Below, in pieces: positions 42,933 to 51,229 of a DNA stretch of 64,000 nt. A model generated the notes under the pieces. That model was not told the origin of the DNA. It worked only from the letters and a program-made list of their open reading frames with translations, and ran no database searches. The stretch is from Paenibacillus tarimensis (lineage in GTDB: Bacteria; Bacillota; Bacilli; Paenibacillales; Paenibacillaceae): NCBI RefSeq assembly GCF_021532315.1, contig NZ_JAKGAO010000007.1, positions 296,285 to 360,284 of the forward strand, in the 5' to 3' direction. Numbering within the stretch: the first letter of the stretch is position 1; each line of letters begins with the position of its first letter. The position numbers and the translations under genes are program-made.

Positions 42933-43370
42933 ATTAAAATATCCATCGAAATAATAGACCAGACAGAAGAAGAGGAGATCCGCATCAGGTGTCACCAAGT
43001 AGACGAAGAAATACATGAGCTCGTTAGTAAAATAAAAACCGAAACGCTCATTATACTTGGTTATCGTGAGGATAAGATTAGCCGCATCAAATTAAGTGAT
43101 ATTTATTATTTTGAAGCTGTTGACGGCAGAGTGTTTGCGTATGGTAAAGACAACGTTCATGAAGTGAAACTAAAGCTTTATGAGCTGGAGGAACTATGCA
43201 GAGAGAAACATTGTTTTCGCGCCTCTAAATCGACCATTCTGAATATAGCTAAGATTGCCAGTATTCATCCATCGATCAGCGGCCGTTTTCAAGCATTATT
43301 GGATAACGGGGAAAGGGTAGTCATATCACGGCAGTATGTACCCATGCTTAAACGCATGCTTGGATTATAA
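42933..43370 (+). CDS. LytTR-domain DNA-binding regulator with a probable ATT start
   Basis: A 145-residue protein that is little more than a LytTR DNA-binding domain (from about residue 40: KTETLIILGYREDKISRIKLSD, YYFEAVDGRVFAYG, CFRASKSTILNIAKIASI, VVISRQYVPMLKRML). Stand-alone LytTR proteins paired with DUF3021 membrane proteins regulate small loci by autoinduction-like or signal responses in Bacillota. No ATG is available. GTG 42924 lies inside the GAGGGTGAT ribosome site. ATT 42933 is eight bases after GAGGG and would give MKISIEIIDQTEEEE, the usual beginning of the family, so I choose it. See findings. Confidence 0.75.
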   Translation: MKISIEIIDQTEEEEIRIRCHQVDEEIHELVSKIKTETLIILGYREDKISRIKLSDIYYFEAVDGRVFAYGKDNVHEVKLKLYELEELCREKHCFRASKSTILNIAKIASIHPSISGRFQALLDNGERVVISRQYVPMLKRMLGL

Positions 43371-43382
43371 AGGGGGACCTAT

Positions 43383-43811
43383 ATGAAGTATTCCGGGCTC
43401 ATCAAAGAAATGATCAGAGATTTCTTGCTTATATTCGCCTCCATCATGATAATCATGGCTATATTGCGGCAAATCTATGCTCCTGATGCAAGTTTCGAGT
43501 TACATTCGATTTTTACAATTATGGCGTTCTCCTTTCTGGGTGTTTTGACCGGAATCATTTTATATACGCCGCATGCGATTAGCGAGAATCAAATGCGCTT
43601 CCGGGTGATTTTCCATTTCCTCTTTCTGGAGGTTCTTTTGATTTCTATGGCTGTCCTATTGAATCTCGTATACACCACTTCCGGTATTCTATTACTGGCT
43701 GTACAAATTGCCGTAGTATACGCGATCGTTCGCCTGCTGACCTATAGGAATGACAAAAAGGAAGCCCAAAAGATTAATGATCGATTAAAAACATTCAAAA
43801 ACGAGAATTAG
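43383..43811 (+). CDS. DUF3021-family membrane protein
   Basis: A 142-residue integral membrane protein with four hydrophobic segments (LLIFASIMIIMAILRQI, IFTIMAFSFLGVLTGIILY, FHFLFLEVLLISMAVLLNLV, ILLLAVQIAVVYAIVRLL) and a lysine-rich cytoplasmic tail. This is the DUF3021 family, almost always encoded directly after a LytTR regulator as here (12 bases apart, with GGGGGACC before the ATG). It probably modulates the LytTR partner at the membrane. Function otherwise unknown. Confidence 0.85.
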   Translation: MKYSGLIKEMIRDFLLIFASIMIIMAILRQIYAPDASFELHSIFTIMAFSFLGVLTGIILYTPHAISENQMRFRVIFHFLFLEVLLISMAVLLNLVYTTSGILLLAVQIAVVYAIVRLLTYRNDKKEAQKINDRLKTFKNEN

Positions 43812-43984
43812 AAGGTATTCAAACTGCTCTCTAATAAGCCGTATTCGCAGCGTAAGTACACTTCATTGCGGTGTTTTTTACAACTTATTGGCCCTCAGCT
43901 ACAGCTTATTGTTTATGCGTATACACCTGCTCTGCCATTTCTTATGATGAACTCATAAAAAGTTGGAGGAGGAGCAGAGGCGTT

Positions 43985-45289
43985 ATGGAGATTTTCATAC
44001 TTGTTGTTACGTTAGTTTTTGAACTGGCAATTGCTGTCTATTCCATTGCAACCAAACAAAGCCGCAGCAAGACCAAGAGTTGGATGAGAATCGCAATATT
44101 TATAGGATTTATGATACTGATCTTGGGGAAAATCGTCGTATGGGAGTACACTTGGGGGCTGTTTGCAGGCTTGCTCTTTATACTAGCGTTCAAGGAAATG
44201 GTTGCACTCCTGCGCAGACAGACACACACTCCGCGATACAAAACTTTTTCCGCTATATGGAAATTTCTTTTGTTAGGACTGATTGTAGTCGTTACTCTTG
44301 TACCAGCTTTACTTTTTCCACAGCATAGGCCGCCGCAGAAGACAGGTCCGTATGCAGTGGCGACGGCCACTTACAGCTATATGGACAAGAATCGTAACGA
44401 AGAATTTACGGATCAGGCTGACAATCGGTTTGTGAATGTAGAGTTTTGGTATCCTGAACAGGCAGACGGAACCTACCCTTTGCTTGTGTTCTCCCATGGA
44501 GCATTCGGTATTAGAGCAAGCAACACTTCTACCTTTACAGAACTTGCGAGTCACGGTTATGTCGTTGTTTCCATTGACCATCCTTATCATTCTTTTTATA
44601 CCATTTCCGAAGATGGAAAGATCGTGACAGTGGATCCTGGGTACATGCAAGAAGTCAACAATGCTAATAAACCAGGGTTTTATTCGCTTGGTGAGTATTT
44701 TGAGCTTACTCAAAAATGGATGGAATTGCGAACGGATGATATGGACTTTGTCATGGATACGATTCTGGAACAAGCCGGGCACAAAAAAGATTCAGTATAT
44801 GAACACATCGATACAGAGAAAATAGGCGTGTTCGGGCATTCTATGGGTGGTGCAGCAAGCGTAGCACTGAGCAGAGAACGCGATGATATTGACGCCGTGG
44901 TAAATATAGATGCTCCATTCTTTAGCGAGCTTGCGTATGATGAAGCTGCGAACGAACTATATGCAAAATCCGAACCTTACACCACTCCGCTGCTTAATGT
45001 TTATTCGGATGATGTGTGGATACAACTCGACAGCAGTTCTTCGTATATCGCGAATAAAATCTCGAATGAAAATTTTAAAGATGCATACACCGTTCATTTT
45101 GAAGGCGCAAAACATCTAAGTTTAACTGATCTGCCATTGTTTTCTCCTATCTTGGCAAACCTGTTGCAAGACGGAAAAGCAGAAATCGATAAGTATTATG
45201 CGATTGAAACGCAAAATGAACTGATCCTTCGTTTTTTTGACTATGTACTGAAGAATCAAGGTCAGTTCGTTCCAAAAGCGACCTATTGA
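43985..45289 (+). CDS. Membrane-anchored PAF-acetylhydrolase-like alpha/beta hydrolase
   Basis: A 434-residue protein with an N-terminal membrane region of four or so hydrophobic segments (residues 1-120) and an extracellular-type alpha/beta hydrolase domain of the platelet-activating-factor acetylhydrolase/dienelactone-hydrolase group. Motifs are YPLLVFSHGAFGIRAS (oxyanion hole), the nucleophile elbow GVFGHSMGGAAS, VVNIDAPFF (acid region) and EGAKHLSLTDLP (histidine). Several related proteins act on lipid or ester substrates at the membrane; substrate unknown. Met at 43985 follows GGAGGAGCAGAGG with a long spacing. The LytTR-DUF3021 pair precedes it by about 170 bases. Confidence 0.8.
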   Translation: MEIFILVVTLVFELAIAVYSIATKQSRSKTKSWMRIAIFIGFMILILGKIVVWEYTWGLFAGLLFILAFKEMVALLRRQTHTPRYKTFSAIWKFLLLGLIVVVTLVPALLFPQHRPPQKTGPYAVATATYSYMDKNRNEEFTDQADNRFVNVEFWYPEQADGTYPLLVFSHGAFGIRASNTSTFTELASHGYVVVSIDHPYHSFYTISEDGKIVTVDPGYMQEVNNANKPGFYSLGEYFELTQKWMELRTDDMDFVMDTILEQAGHKKDSVYEHIDTEKIGVFGHSMGGAASVALSRERDDIDAVVNIDAPFFSELAYDEAANELYAKSEPYTTPLLNVYSDDVWIQLDSSSSYIANKISNENFKDAYTVHFEGAKHLSLTDLPLFSPILANLLQDGKAEIDKYYAIETQNELILRFFDYVLKNQGQFVPKATY

Positions 45290-45383
45290 GTATCTGTTTC
45301 GTATGCAGGCTTGTGACCGCCTATTCCTGTATGGCGGTCATATTTTTGTTCAAGAGTCACCACTGTAAGGTAGGCCCGAGCCC

Positions 45384-45418
45384 AAACAAAAAGAGGGGTT
45401 CGGCACCCCTCTTTGTTA
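45384..45418. terminator. Bidirectional terminator between the hydrolase and rlmCD-like gene
   Basis: AACAAA-A-AGAGGGG pairs with CCCCTCTTTGTT around a seven-base loop, with A-rich and T-rich ends on the two sides. Confidence 0.85.
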
Positions 45419-45440
45419 TTTCCGCCAGTACATCCCCGAT

Positions 45441-47132
45441 TTAATGGTCCTTCCGCACTAACAGCGATACGCACTCCACATGACTCGTCTGCGGGAACAT
45501 ATCAACCGGCTGGACCCATTTCAGCTCGAAGCCGTTCTCCAGCAGGTAGCTGCAATCCTTGGACAGTGTGGAAGGGTTGCAGGAGACATAGACCATGCGC
45601 TTCGGCTTGGTCTTGACGATCGCTTGGAGCAGAGCGGGATCGCACCCTGTCCGCGGCGGATCGACGACGATCACATCCGGGCGGTAGCCCTGCTTGACCC
45701 AGCGGGGGAGAAGCTCCTCTGCTTTGCCTACGTAAAAGCTGGCATTCTCCCGGCCGTTCAGCTCGGCGTTGCGCCTCGCATCCTCGATCGCTTCCTCGAT
45801 GACTTCAATGCCGCGCACTTCCTTGGCAAACGGCGCGAGCCACAATCCGATTGTCCCTGTACCGCAGTAAGCGTCGACGACAGTCTCCTTGCCGGTAAGT
45901 GCGGAGGCTTCCTTAACCGAGTTATACAGCTTGACGGTCTGTTCCGGATTAAGCTGGAAGAAGGCCCGCGGCGACAGGTCGAATTGAAGCTCGCCCAGCG
46001 ACACGCCGAGAGCGGGCTTGCCCCACAGCAGCTCGGTGCGTTCACCGAACACAAGAGGTGAGGTGCCGGGATTGATATTAACCGAAATCGACGTGATTTC
46101 GGGAGCCTGCTCCCGCACCAGCTCGACCAGCTCGTCGCGATGCGCGAACTGCTCTGCCGCCGCGACGAGCGTCAACTGCAGCTCGCCCGAATGGGGGGCG
46201 ACGCGCAGCACGATGGTGCGCAGGCCGCCGCGGCTGCCCGTGCCGACCGGCACGCCGAGCCGGTCGGCCAGCTGCCGCACCTTGGCGGCGGCAGCGTTAA
46301 TGCCGGGGTGCTGCACGGCGCACCCCGTAATGTCCACGAGCCGGCGGCTGCCCGGCTCGTACAGCCCAAGGGCAAGCCGCCCGCCAGGACCCGGGCCGGC
46401 TTGCAGCTGCGCCTTGTTGCGGTAGCTCCAAGGCGCTTCCATCCCAAGCACGGGACGCAGGGGCAGCGCGTCCCGGTCGATGCGTGCGTAGCGGGCGAAG
46501 GCCTCGCGCACGATCTCCTCCTTCGCCAGCAACTGGCCCTCATAGGCCATATGCTGGAGCTGGCAGCCGCCGCATGTGTCGTAGACCGGACACGGCGGCG
46601 CAATGCGATGCGGAGATTGCCGCTCAATCTCCGTCAGCCTGGCGACCAGCTGCTTCGGCTCCACGGCTGTGACGGTGGCTTTGACCACCTCATCCGGCAG
46701 AGCGCCGTTGATGAATACGGCCTTGCGCTTGTAGTAGCCCACGCCCTCGCCGTTGATGCCAAGCCGCTTGATCGTAACGACCAGCTTGTCCCCAACCTTA
46801 ACTTCGTCCGCCGAAGCTGGAGCAGCGGGAGCTGCTGAACGGCCGGAATAGGTCTGCTTGCTTCCTCCCGGGGGCCGCTTCTTAATATCGCCGGCATTCC
46901 GGCTTACCGCCTGTCCCTGGCTGACGGAAGACTGCCGCAGGTCCTTCTGCCTGGCCTCTGCGCGCTTGTCCCCGGCCTTTGAGCCTGCTGACCTGGCAGG
47001 AGCGGGGCGTGCGCTTGCGGCACTATTCCTTGAAGAAGGTGCTTGCTTATTCAGCTGTGCAGGCTGTTTGGCAGTCGGTGAAGCTTCTGATCTATGTTTT
47101 GCTCTATGTTTTGCGTTCGGTTTGGCGTCCAT
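45441..47132 (-). CDS. 23S rRNA (uracil-C5)-methyltransferase, RlmCD/RumA-like, with a disordered N-terminus
   Basis: A 563-residue SAM-dependent methyltransferase of the TrmA/RumA family that methylates uridines in 23S rRNA. Residues 1-105 are a low-complexity Lys/Arg/Ala/Ser/Pro/Gln-rich extension. A TRAM domain follows (GDKLVVTIKRLGINGEGVGYYKRKAVF), then the iron-sulfur-cluster cysteines in CPVYDTCGGC and the later CAVQH, and the SAM domain with FFQLNPEQ, DAYCGTGTIGLWLA, DPPRTGCDP and the catalytic cysteine in YVSCNPSTL. Start Met at 47132 has TGGAGCG seven bases upstream; a longer opening to 47315 overlaps the divergent ABC gene and is not used. Confidence 0.9.
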   Translation of the reverse strand: MDAKPNAKHRAKHRSEASPTAKQPAQLNKQAPSSRNSAASARPAPARSAGSKAGDKRAEARQKDLRQSSVSQGQAVSRNAGDIKKRPPGGSKQTYSGRSAAPAAPASADEVKVGDKLVVTIKRLGINGEGVGYYKRKAVFINGALPDEVVKATVTAVEPKQLVARLTEIERQSPHRIAPPCPVYDTCGGCQLQHMAYEGQLLAKEEIVREAFARYARIDRDALPLRPVLGMEAPWSYRNKAQLQAGPGPGGRLALGLYEPGSRRLVDITGCAVQHPGINAAAAKVRQLADRLGVPVGTGSRGGLRTIVLRVAPHSGELQLTLVAAAEQFAHRDELVELVREQAPEITSISVNINPGTSPLVFGERTELLWGKPALGVSLGELQFDLSPRAFFQLNPEQTVKLYNSVKEASALTGKETVVDAYCGTGTIGLWLAPFAKEVRGIEVIEEAIEDARRNAELNGRENASFYVGKAEELLPRWVKQGYRPDVIVVDPPRTGCDPALLQAIVKTKPKRMVYVSCNPSTLSKDCSYLLENGFELKWVQPVDMFPQTSHVECVSLLVRKDH

Positions 47133-47302
47133 TATTACGCTCCATTTCGTTGGTTCTTCAGGTGCTCTCACTATAGCATAAACCGCATTGGAGCCGCCAT
47201 AATCCGGTCTTTCCCAGCCTGTCAATCGTTTCCGCCCGGACCCCCGGACTGCTATAATGAAACTGTTGAGCATGGGACGATAGATTAAGGGAGGGGACAG
47301 AA

Positions 47303-48313
47303 GTGGATACAGCACGGGAAACGGAGCGGCAGCACCTTAGCAGCAGCTCTGAAGCCGAAGGTCCTGCGATCATCGAGGTACGCGGGCTGGTTAAGAGGTA
47401 CGGAGCGGAGACCGTCGTGAAAGGCATTGATTTTGACGTAAGACGCGGTGAAATCTTTGGGCTGCTCGGGCCTAACGGCGCCGGCAAGACAACTACGATG
47501 GAGATGATCGAAGGGCTGCGCAAACCCGATGACGGCTATGCCCGAGTGGCGGGTTATGACACCAGGACCCAGCTGGCCAAGGTCAAGGAAGTGATCGGTG
47601 TGCAGCTGCAGGCGACGTCGCTGTTCGATCTGTTGACGGTCCGCGAGATTACCCGCATGTATGCAAGCTTCTATAATACGCCAACCGTGCCGATTGAACC
47701 GCTCCTCGAAAGCATGATACTGGGCGATAAGCTGAACGGGCGGGTCAAGCATCTTTCCGGCGGCCAGAAGCAGCGGCTTGCCATTGCGCTCGCGATCGTT
47801 CACAGCCCGCAGGTGGTATTTTTGGATGAGCCGACAACCGGGCTTGATCCGCAGGCACGCCGCACATTGTGGGATATTGTGCTGCGGCTGCGTGATGAAG
47901 GCAAGACGATCGTTCTCAGCACTCACTATATGGATGAAGCGCGTATACTTGCCGACCGGATCTGCCTGATGGACCAGGGGAAGGTCGTGGCGCTGGATAC
48001 TCCCGCCAATCTGATCAGCAGTCTGGCATCGGAGAGCGCTATTGAGTTCCGTCTGCCGGCAGGTGAAGCCGGGGCAGATCAACCGGCAGGAGAGAGGCTG
48101 GCCAAGCGGCTTGAAACGATCGACGGTGTGCGCCGGATAGAGTACCGCAAGGAAAGCTGGGTTTTGTATACGGATGCGCTGCAGCGATCGCTGACCGGAC
48201 TGATTGCCTTTGCCGACCAGGAAGGCCTGGCTCTGACCGATCTGCAGACGCGCACCGCAACGCTTGAGGATGTGTTCATCCAGATGACAGGAAGGAGCCT
48301 GAGAGAAGAATGA
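47303..48313 (+). CDS. ABC exporter ATP-binding protein
   Basis: A 336-residue ATPase of an ABC-2 type exporter (DrrA/NatA-like). Walker A GPNGAGKTT near residue 55-63, Q-loop VQLQATSLFDLLTV, signature HLSGGQKQRLAIALAI, Walker B VVFLDEPTTGLDP and the switch histidine STHYMDEA; a C-terminal domain of about 80 residues follows. Start GTG 47303 with GGGAGGGGACAGAA upstream. It ends in an ATGA overlap with its permease gene, so the two are translated together. Substrate unknown; drug or lipid export is usual for this group. Confidence 0.92.
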   Translation: MDTARETERQHLSSSSEAEGPAIIEVRGLVKRYGAETVVKGIDFDVRRGEIFGLLGPNGAGKTTTMEMIEGLRKPDDGYARVAGYDTRTQLAKVKEVIGVQLQATSLFDLLTVREITRMYASFYNTPTVPIEPLLESMILGDKLNGRVKHLSGGQKQRLAIALAIVHSPQVVFLDEPTTGLDPQARRTLWDIVLRLRDEGKTIVLSTHYMDEARILADRICLMDQGKVVALDTPANLISSLASESAIEFRLPAGEAGADQPAGERLAKRLETIDGVRRIEYRKESWVLYTDALQRSLTGLIAFADQEGLALTDLQTRTATLEDVFIQMTGRSLREE

Positions 48314-49434
48314 AACCATACATTCAATTGACGCTCGCGCAGCTGCGGCTGTTCGGACGCAACCGGCAGGTATTGTTCTGGACGCTCTTTTTTCCTGTTG
48401 TCTTCATCTTCATGCTGGGCACCTTCATGGGCGGAGGCAGCGGCGGGGCGGTTGAAGGCTACTGGATCGATGAGGATGGCAGCGATCGCTCCGCCCAGGT
48501 TCTGGCAGCACTTGAAGAACAGGAGGCCGTGCTAAGGCTGGAACAGGCTGCGGACCGCGAAGCGGCCATGAAGGAGCTGCGCCATGGCACGAAGCAGGTG
48601 CTGATCATCATCCCCGCTGGCTTCGGCGATAACGTTGAGGCGGCCGTCACCGGACAAAACAGCGGCGCTGCAGACAGTCCGGGGGGCAGCCTGACTGTCT
48701 ACTATGACCAGACACAGGCATCCAAGTCGATGTCTGCGCTCAATGCGGCGGCTCAGGCTGCGGATGAAGTCAGCAAGGCAGTTGTCGAGTACAGTCCTGT
48801 CGTCGCGGTAGAGCCGGTTGGCGTACAGTCGCTGAATCTCACCTTCCTGGATTTTATCGTACCGGGGATTGTAGCGATGATGATCATGTCAAACAACTTG
48901 AACGGAGTCGCAGGTCAGATCGCGTCCTGGCGGGAGCGTGGCATCCTGCGCAGAATGCAGAGCACACCGCTGAGGCCGTCTACCTTCATCGCAGCGCAGA
49001 TTACAGCACGGCTGCTGATGAACGGCTCGCAGGCGCTCATAGTGCTGCTGATGGGCGTATTCGTATTCGGCGCCCAGATGAACGGGAGCTGGCTGCTGCT
49101 GCTCGGATTTGTGCTGCTCGGCACGCTGGCCTTCATGGCGATTGGCTTTATTATTGCGGGGCTTGCGCGAACGCCGGAAAGCGCGGGGCCGATTGCCGGC
49201 TTCGTCTCATTCCCGCTTTTATTCCTTGGCGGGATATTCTTCCCGGTCAGCGATATGCCGGCCTTCATGCAGCCTATTGTAAAGGCTATTCCGATTACGC
49301 ATCTGAGCACAGGTTTGCGGCAGGTCATGAACGTGGGAGCGGGGATCGGAGAAGTGTGGGTTGAGGCGCTTGTGCTTGGCGGCTGGCTGGCTGCTGCTTT
49401 TATTGCAGCGAGTCTTGTATTTAAATGGGAGTAA
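48310..49434 (+). CDS. ABC-2 type exporter permease
   Basis: A 374-residue membrane permease with the ABC-2 layout: one N-terminal helix (FWTLFFPVVFIFMLGTFMGG), a large extracytoplasmic domain of about 140 residues, and a C-terminal bundle of five helices (LTFLDFIVPGIVAMMIMSN onward, with the amphipathic RERGILRRMQSTPLRPSTFI coupling helix, a family hallmark). The ATG overlaps the ATPase stop. Together they form a complete exporter of unknown substrate. No regulator adjoins it. Confidence 0.9.
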   Translation: MKPYIQLTLAQLRLFGRNRQVLFWTLFFPVVFIFMLGTFMGGGSGGAVEGYWIDEDGSDRSAQVLAALEEQEAVLRLEQAADREAAMKELRHGTKQVLIIIPAGFGDNVEAAVTGQNSGAADSPGGSLTVYYDQTQASKSMSALNAAAQAADEVSKAVVEYSPVVAVEPVGVQSLNLTFLDFIVPGIVAMMIMSNNLNGVAGQIASWRERGILRRMQSTPLRPSTFIAAQITARLLMNGSQALIVLLMGVFVFGAQMNGSWLLLLGFVLLGTLAFMAIGFIIAGLARTPESAGPIAGFVSFPLLFLGGIFFPVSDMPAFMQPIVKAIPITHLSTGLRQVMNVGAGIGEVWVEALVLGGWLAAAFIAASLVFKWE

Positions 49435-49551
49435 TTGCGGGAGAGTTATTCCGGCATCCTGTCCTCTATTTGCCGCTGGACAAACGGAAGGGCAGGATGC
49501 TAGGATGAGAGGATTGGGAGAAATAGGAGAGCTTGGGGGATGCGCTGACAC

Positions 49552-51114
49552 ATGATAACAACAGTCAAGAAACTAGTGGTAGCTTTATTCGCAGCGGCGG
49601 TTGTCGCCCTGCCAGTGCAGGCGGCGGTACCGCAAGCAGCAGCTGCAGCGCAGTCGGTGAGCGGCAAGTCAGACATTATCGTCTATGTTGACGGCAAGAA
49701 GGTGGCGTTCAGTCAGGCGCCCGTCCAGAAGAAAGGCACTACGCTCGTTCCGATGCGTCCGGTGTTCAGCGCCTTGAAGGCGCAAGTGATATGGGAACAG
49801 CAGACTAAGACAATCATTGCGAGCAAAGGAAGAACGACGATTACACTTCGTGTTGGCTCGTCTACTGCTGTAATTAACGGCAAGAACGTTAAGCTCAGTA
49901 CCCCCGCGGAAGTGATCGGCGGTTCCGCGATGGTGCCGCTGCGCTTCATAAGCGAAGCATTCGGTGCGGATATTTCGTGGAATGCCAAGAACAGAACGAT
50001 CACGATAGAGTCGCTGGAATACCAGTATGAAGCTGAGAGAGACAATGAAGCGAATACAGAAGCGGCAAGTCCGGCCAAGCCCGCAGCGAAGCCGCTGACA
50101 TCAACGGAGCTTGTAGAGCTCAATGATGACAAGGTCGTCATGATTATGACGGATTACGGCCAAGGCAGCGGTGTAGTGATCGGGGACCATTGGATTCTAA
50201 CTAACTACCATGTTATGGAGGGTGCGACAGAGGGAGAGGTCCTGCTGAATAACGGCAGTCACCTGACGATTCAGGGGGTTGCTGTCCATCATGAGCAGTC
50301 AGACCTGGCTGTCATCCGCACGAAGGAACCAATTGGTATAGAGCCGGTGAAGCTGGGTTCCTGGGGCAGCGCCCGCAAGGGTGACCGGGTATACGCGATT
50401 GGGAGCCCGCTCGGTATGCGGAATACCGTGTCCGAGGGCTTGATCAGTAACATCGTAATATTGGATAATGGCATCCGCTATCTGCAGATCAGCGCGCCAA
50501 TCGATCACGGCAGTTCGGGTGGCGGATTGTTCAATGAATATGGTGAACTGATCGGCATTACCTCATCCGGTATCGATGATACAGTCGCGGATTTGAACTT
50601 TGCGGTTACCATCGAGTATTATCACCTGCTGCTGGAGGAGGAGCTCGAAGAGGCCAAGAAGAAGCCGGCATCCATTGCGTTCCTGCCTTCGAAGCTGCCC
50701 GCTACACTAAAGAATGCTTCAACAGAGGAAATCGCGGAGCTGCTAAATGAACAGTACAGTGAGATCATGACCACACAGGGCTACGCCGATCTGGAGAAGT
50801 GGAATGTCACGCGTGATGCGGAAGGCTGGCTGGTCATTTCCACCGTGATGGACCCGGCCTTCTATATGATTTATGGAGACAAGGCGTCGAATGAACTGCG
50901 TCTGTGGGCCCTTAATCTTGGCGCTGAGCTGAAGCGTATGCTGCCAGATGAGAAAATCCAGTTCCTCGTCTATTATGAACAAATCTTTAACGCCAAGCCG
51001 CGGGGCTTTGAGACCAGCGAGGTCACACAGACGCAGAGCGGCAATTGGCAGGTTCGGTACCCGATTATCGATATGCAAATTTTGGAACGGCTTCATATTA
51101 AGGTGCGCGACTAG
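49552..51114 (+). CDS. Secreted HtrA/trypsin-like protease with a copper-amine-oxidase-N stalk domain
   Basis: A 520-residue secreted protein. A signal peptide (1-25, ending VQAA) is followed by a copper-amine-oxidase N-terminal-like domain (residues 40-155: VYVDGKK, LVPMRPVFSAL, VPLRFISEAFGADISW), a common surface module in Paenibacillus without oxidase activity. A trypsin-like S1C protease domain follows with its triad intact: H220 (TNYHVME), D251 (QSDLAVI) and S322 (HGSSGGG). Beyond about 385 is a further unclassified C-terminal domain in place of the PDZ of HtrA. Start ATG 49552 has only a weak ribosome site. Confidence 0.88.
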   Translation: MITTVKKLVVALFAAAVVALPVQAAVPQAAAAAQSVSGKSDIIVYVDGKKVAFSQAPVQKKGTTLVPMRPVFSALKAQVIWEQQTKTIIASKGRTTITLRVGSSTAVINGKNVKLSTPAEVIGGSAMVPLRFISEAFGADISWNAKNRTITIESLEYQYEAERDNEANTEAASPAKPAAKPLTSTELVELNDDKVVMIMTDYGQGSGVVIGDHWILTNYHVMEGATEGEVLLNNGSHLTIQGVAVHHEQSDLAVIRTKEPIGIEPVKLGSWGSARKGDRVYAIGSPLGMRNTVSEGLISNIVILDNGIRYLQISAPIDHGSSGGGLFNEYGELIGITSSGIDDTVADLNFAVTIEYYHLLLEEELEEAKKKPASIAFLPSKLPATLKNASTEEIAELLNEQYSEIMTTQGYADLEKWNVTRDAEGWLVISTVMDPAFYMIYGDKASNELRLWALNLGAELKRMLPDEKIQFLVYYEQIFNAKPRGFETSEVTQTQSGNWQVRYPIIDMQILERLHIKVRD

Positions 51115-51141
51115 GCATACGGCCGATTCGCAGACCGACCG

Positions 51142-51177
51142 GAGCAGGCCCGCTGGGGCCTGCTCTTCTTTTTTTGC
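51142..51177 (+). terminator. Rho-independent terminator after the HtrA-like protease
   Basis: GAGCAGGCCC pairs with GGGCCTGCTC around a tiny loop and is followed by TTC and seven Ts. Confidence 0.85.
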
Positions 51178-51229
51178 CATGGATTCGGTACAATGTACGT
51201 AACTTGCCTACAAATGAGGGACCTCAATT

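Noticed and set aside
47285-48319. Minus-strand open frame of 344 codons opposite the ABC ATPase gene
   Set aside because: It mirrors a textbook ATPase with all motifs; the antisense translation has no recognisable domain.
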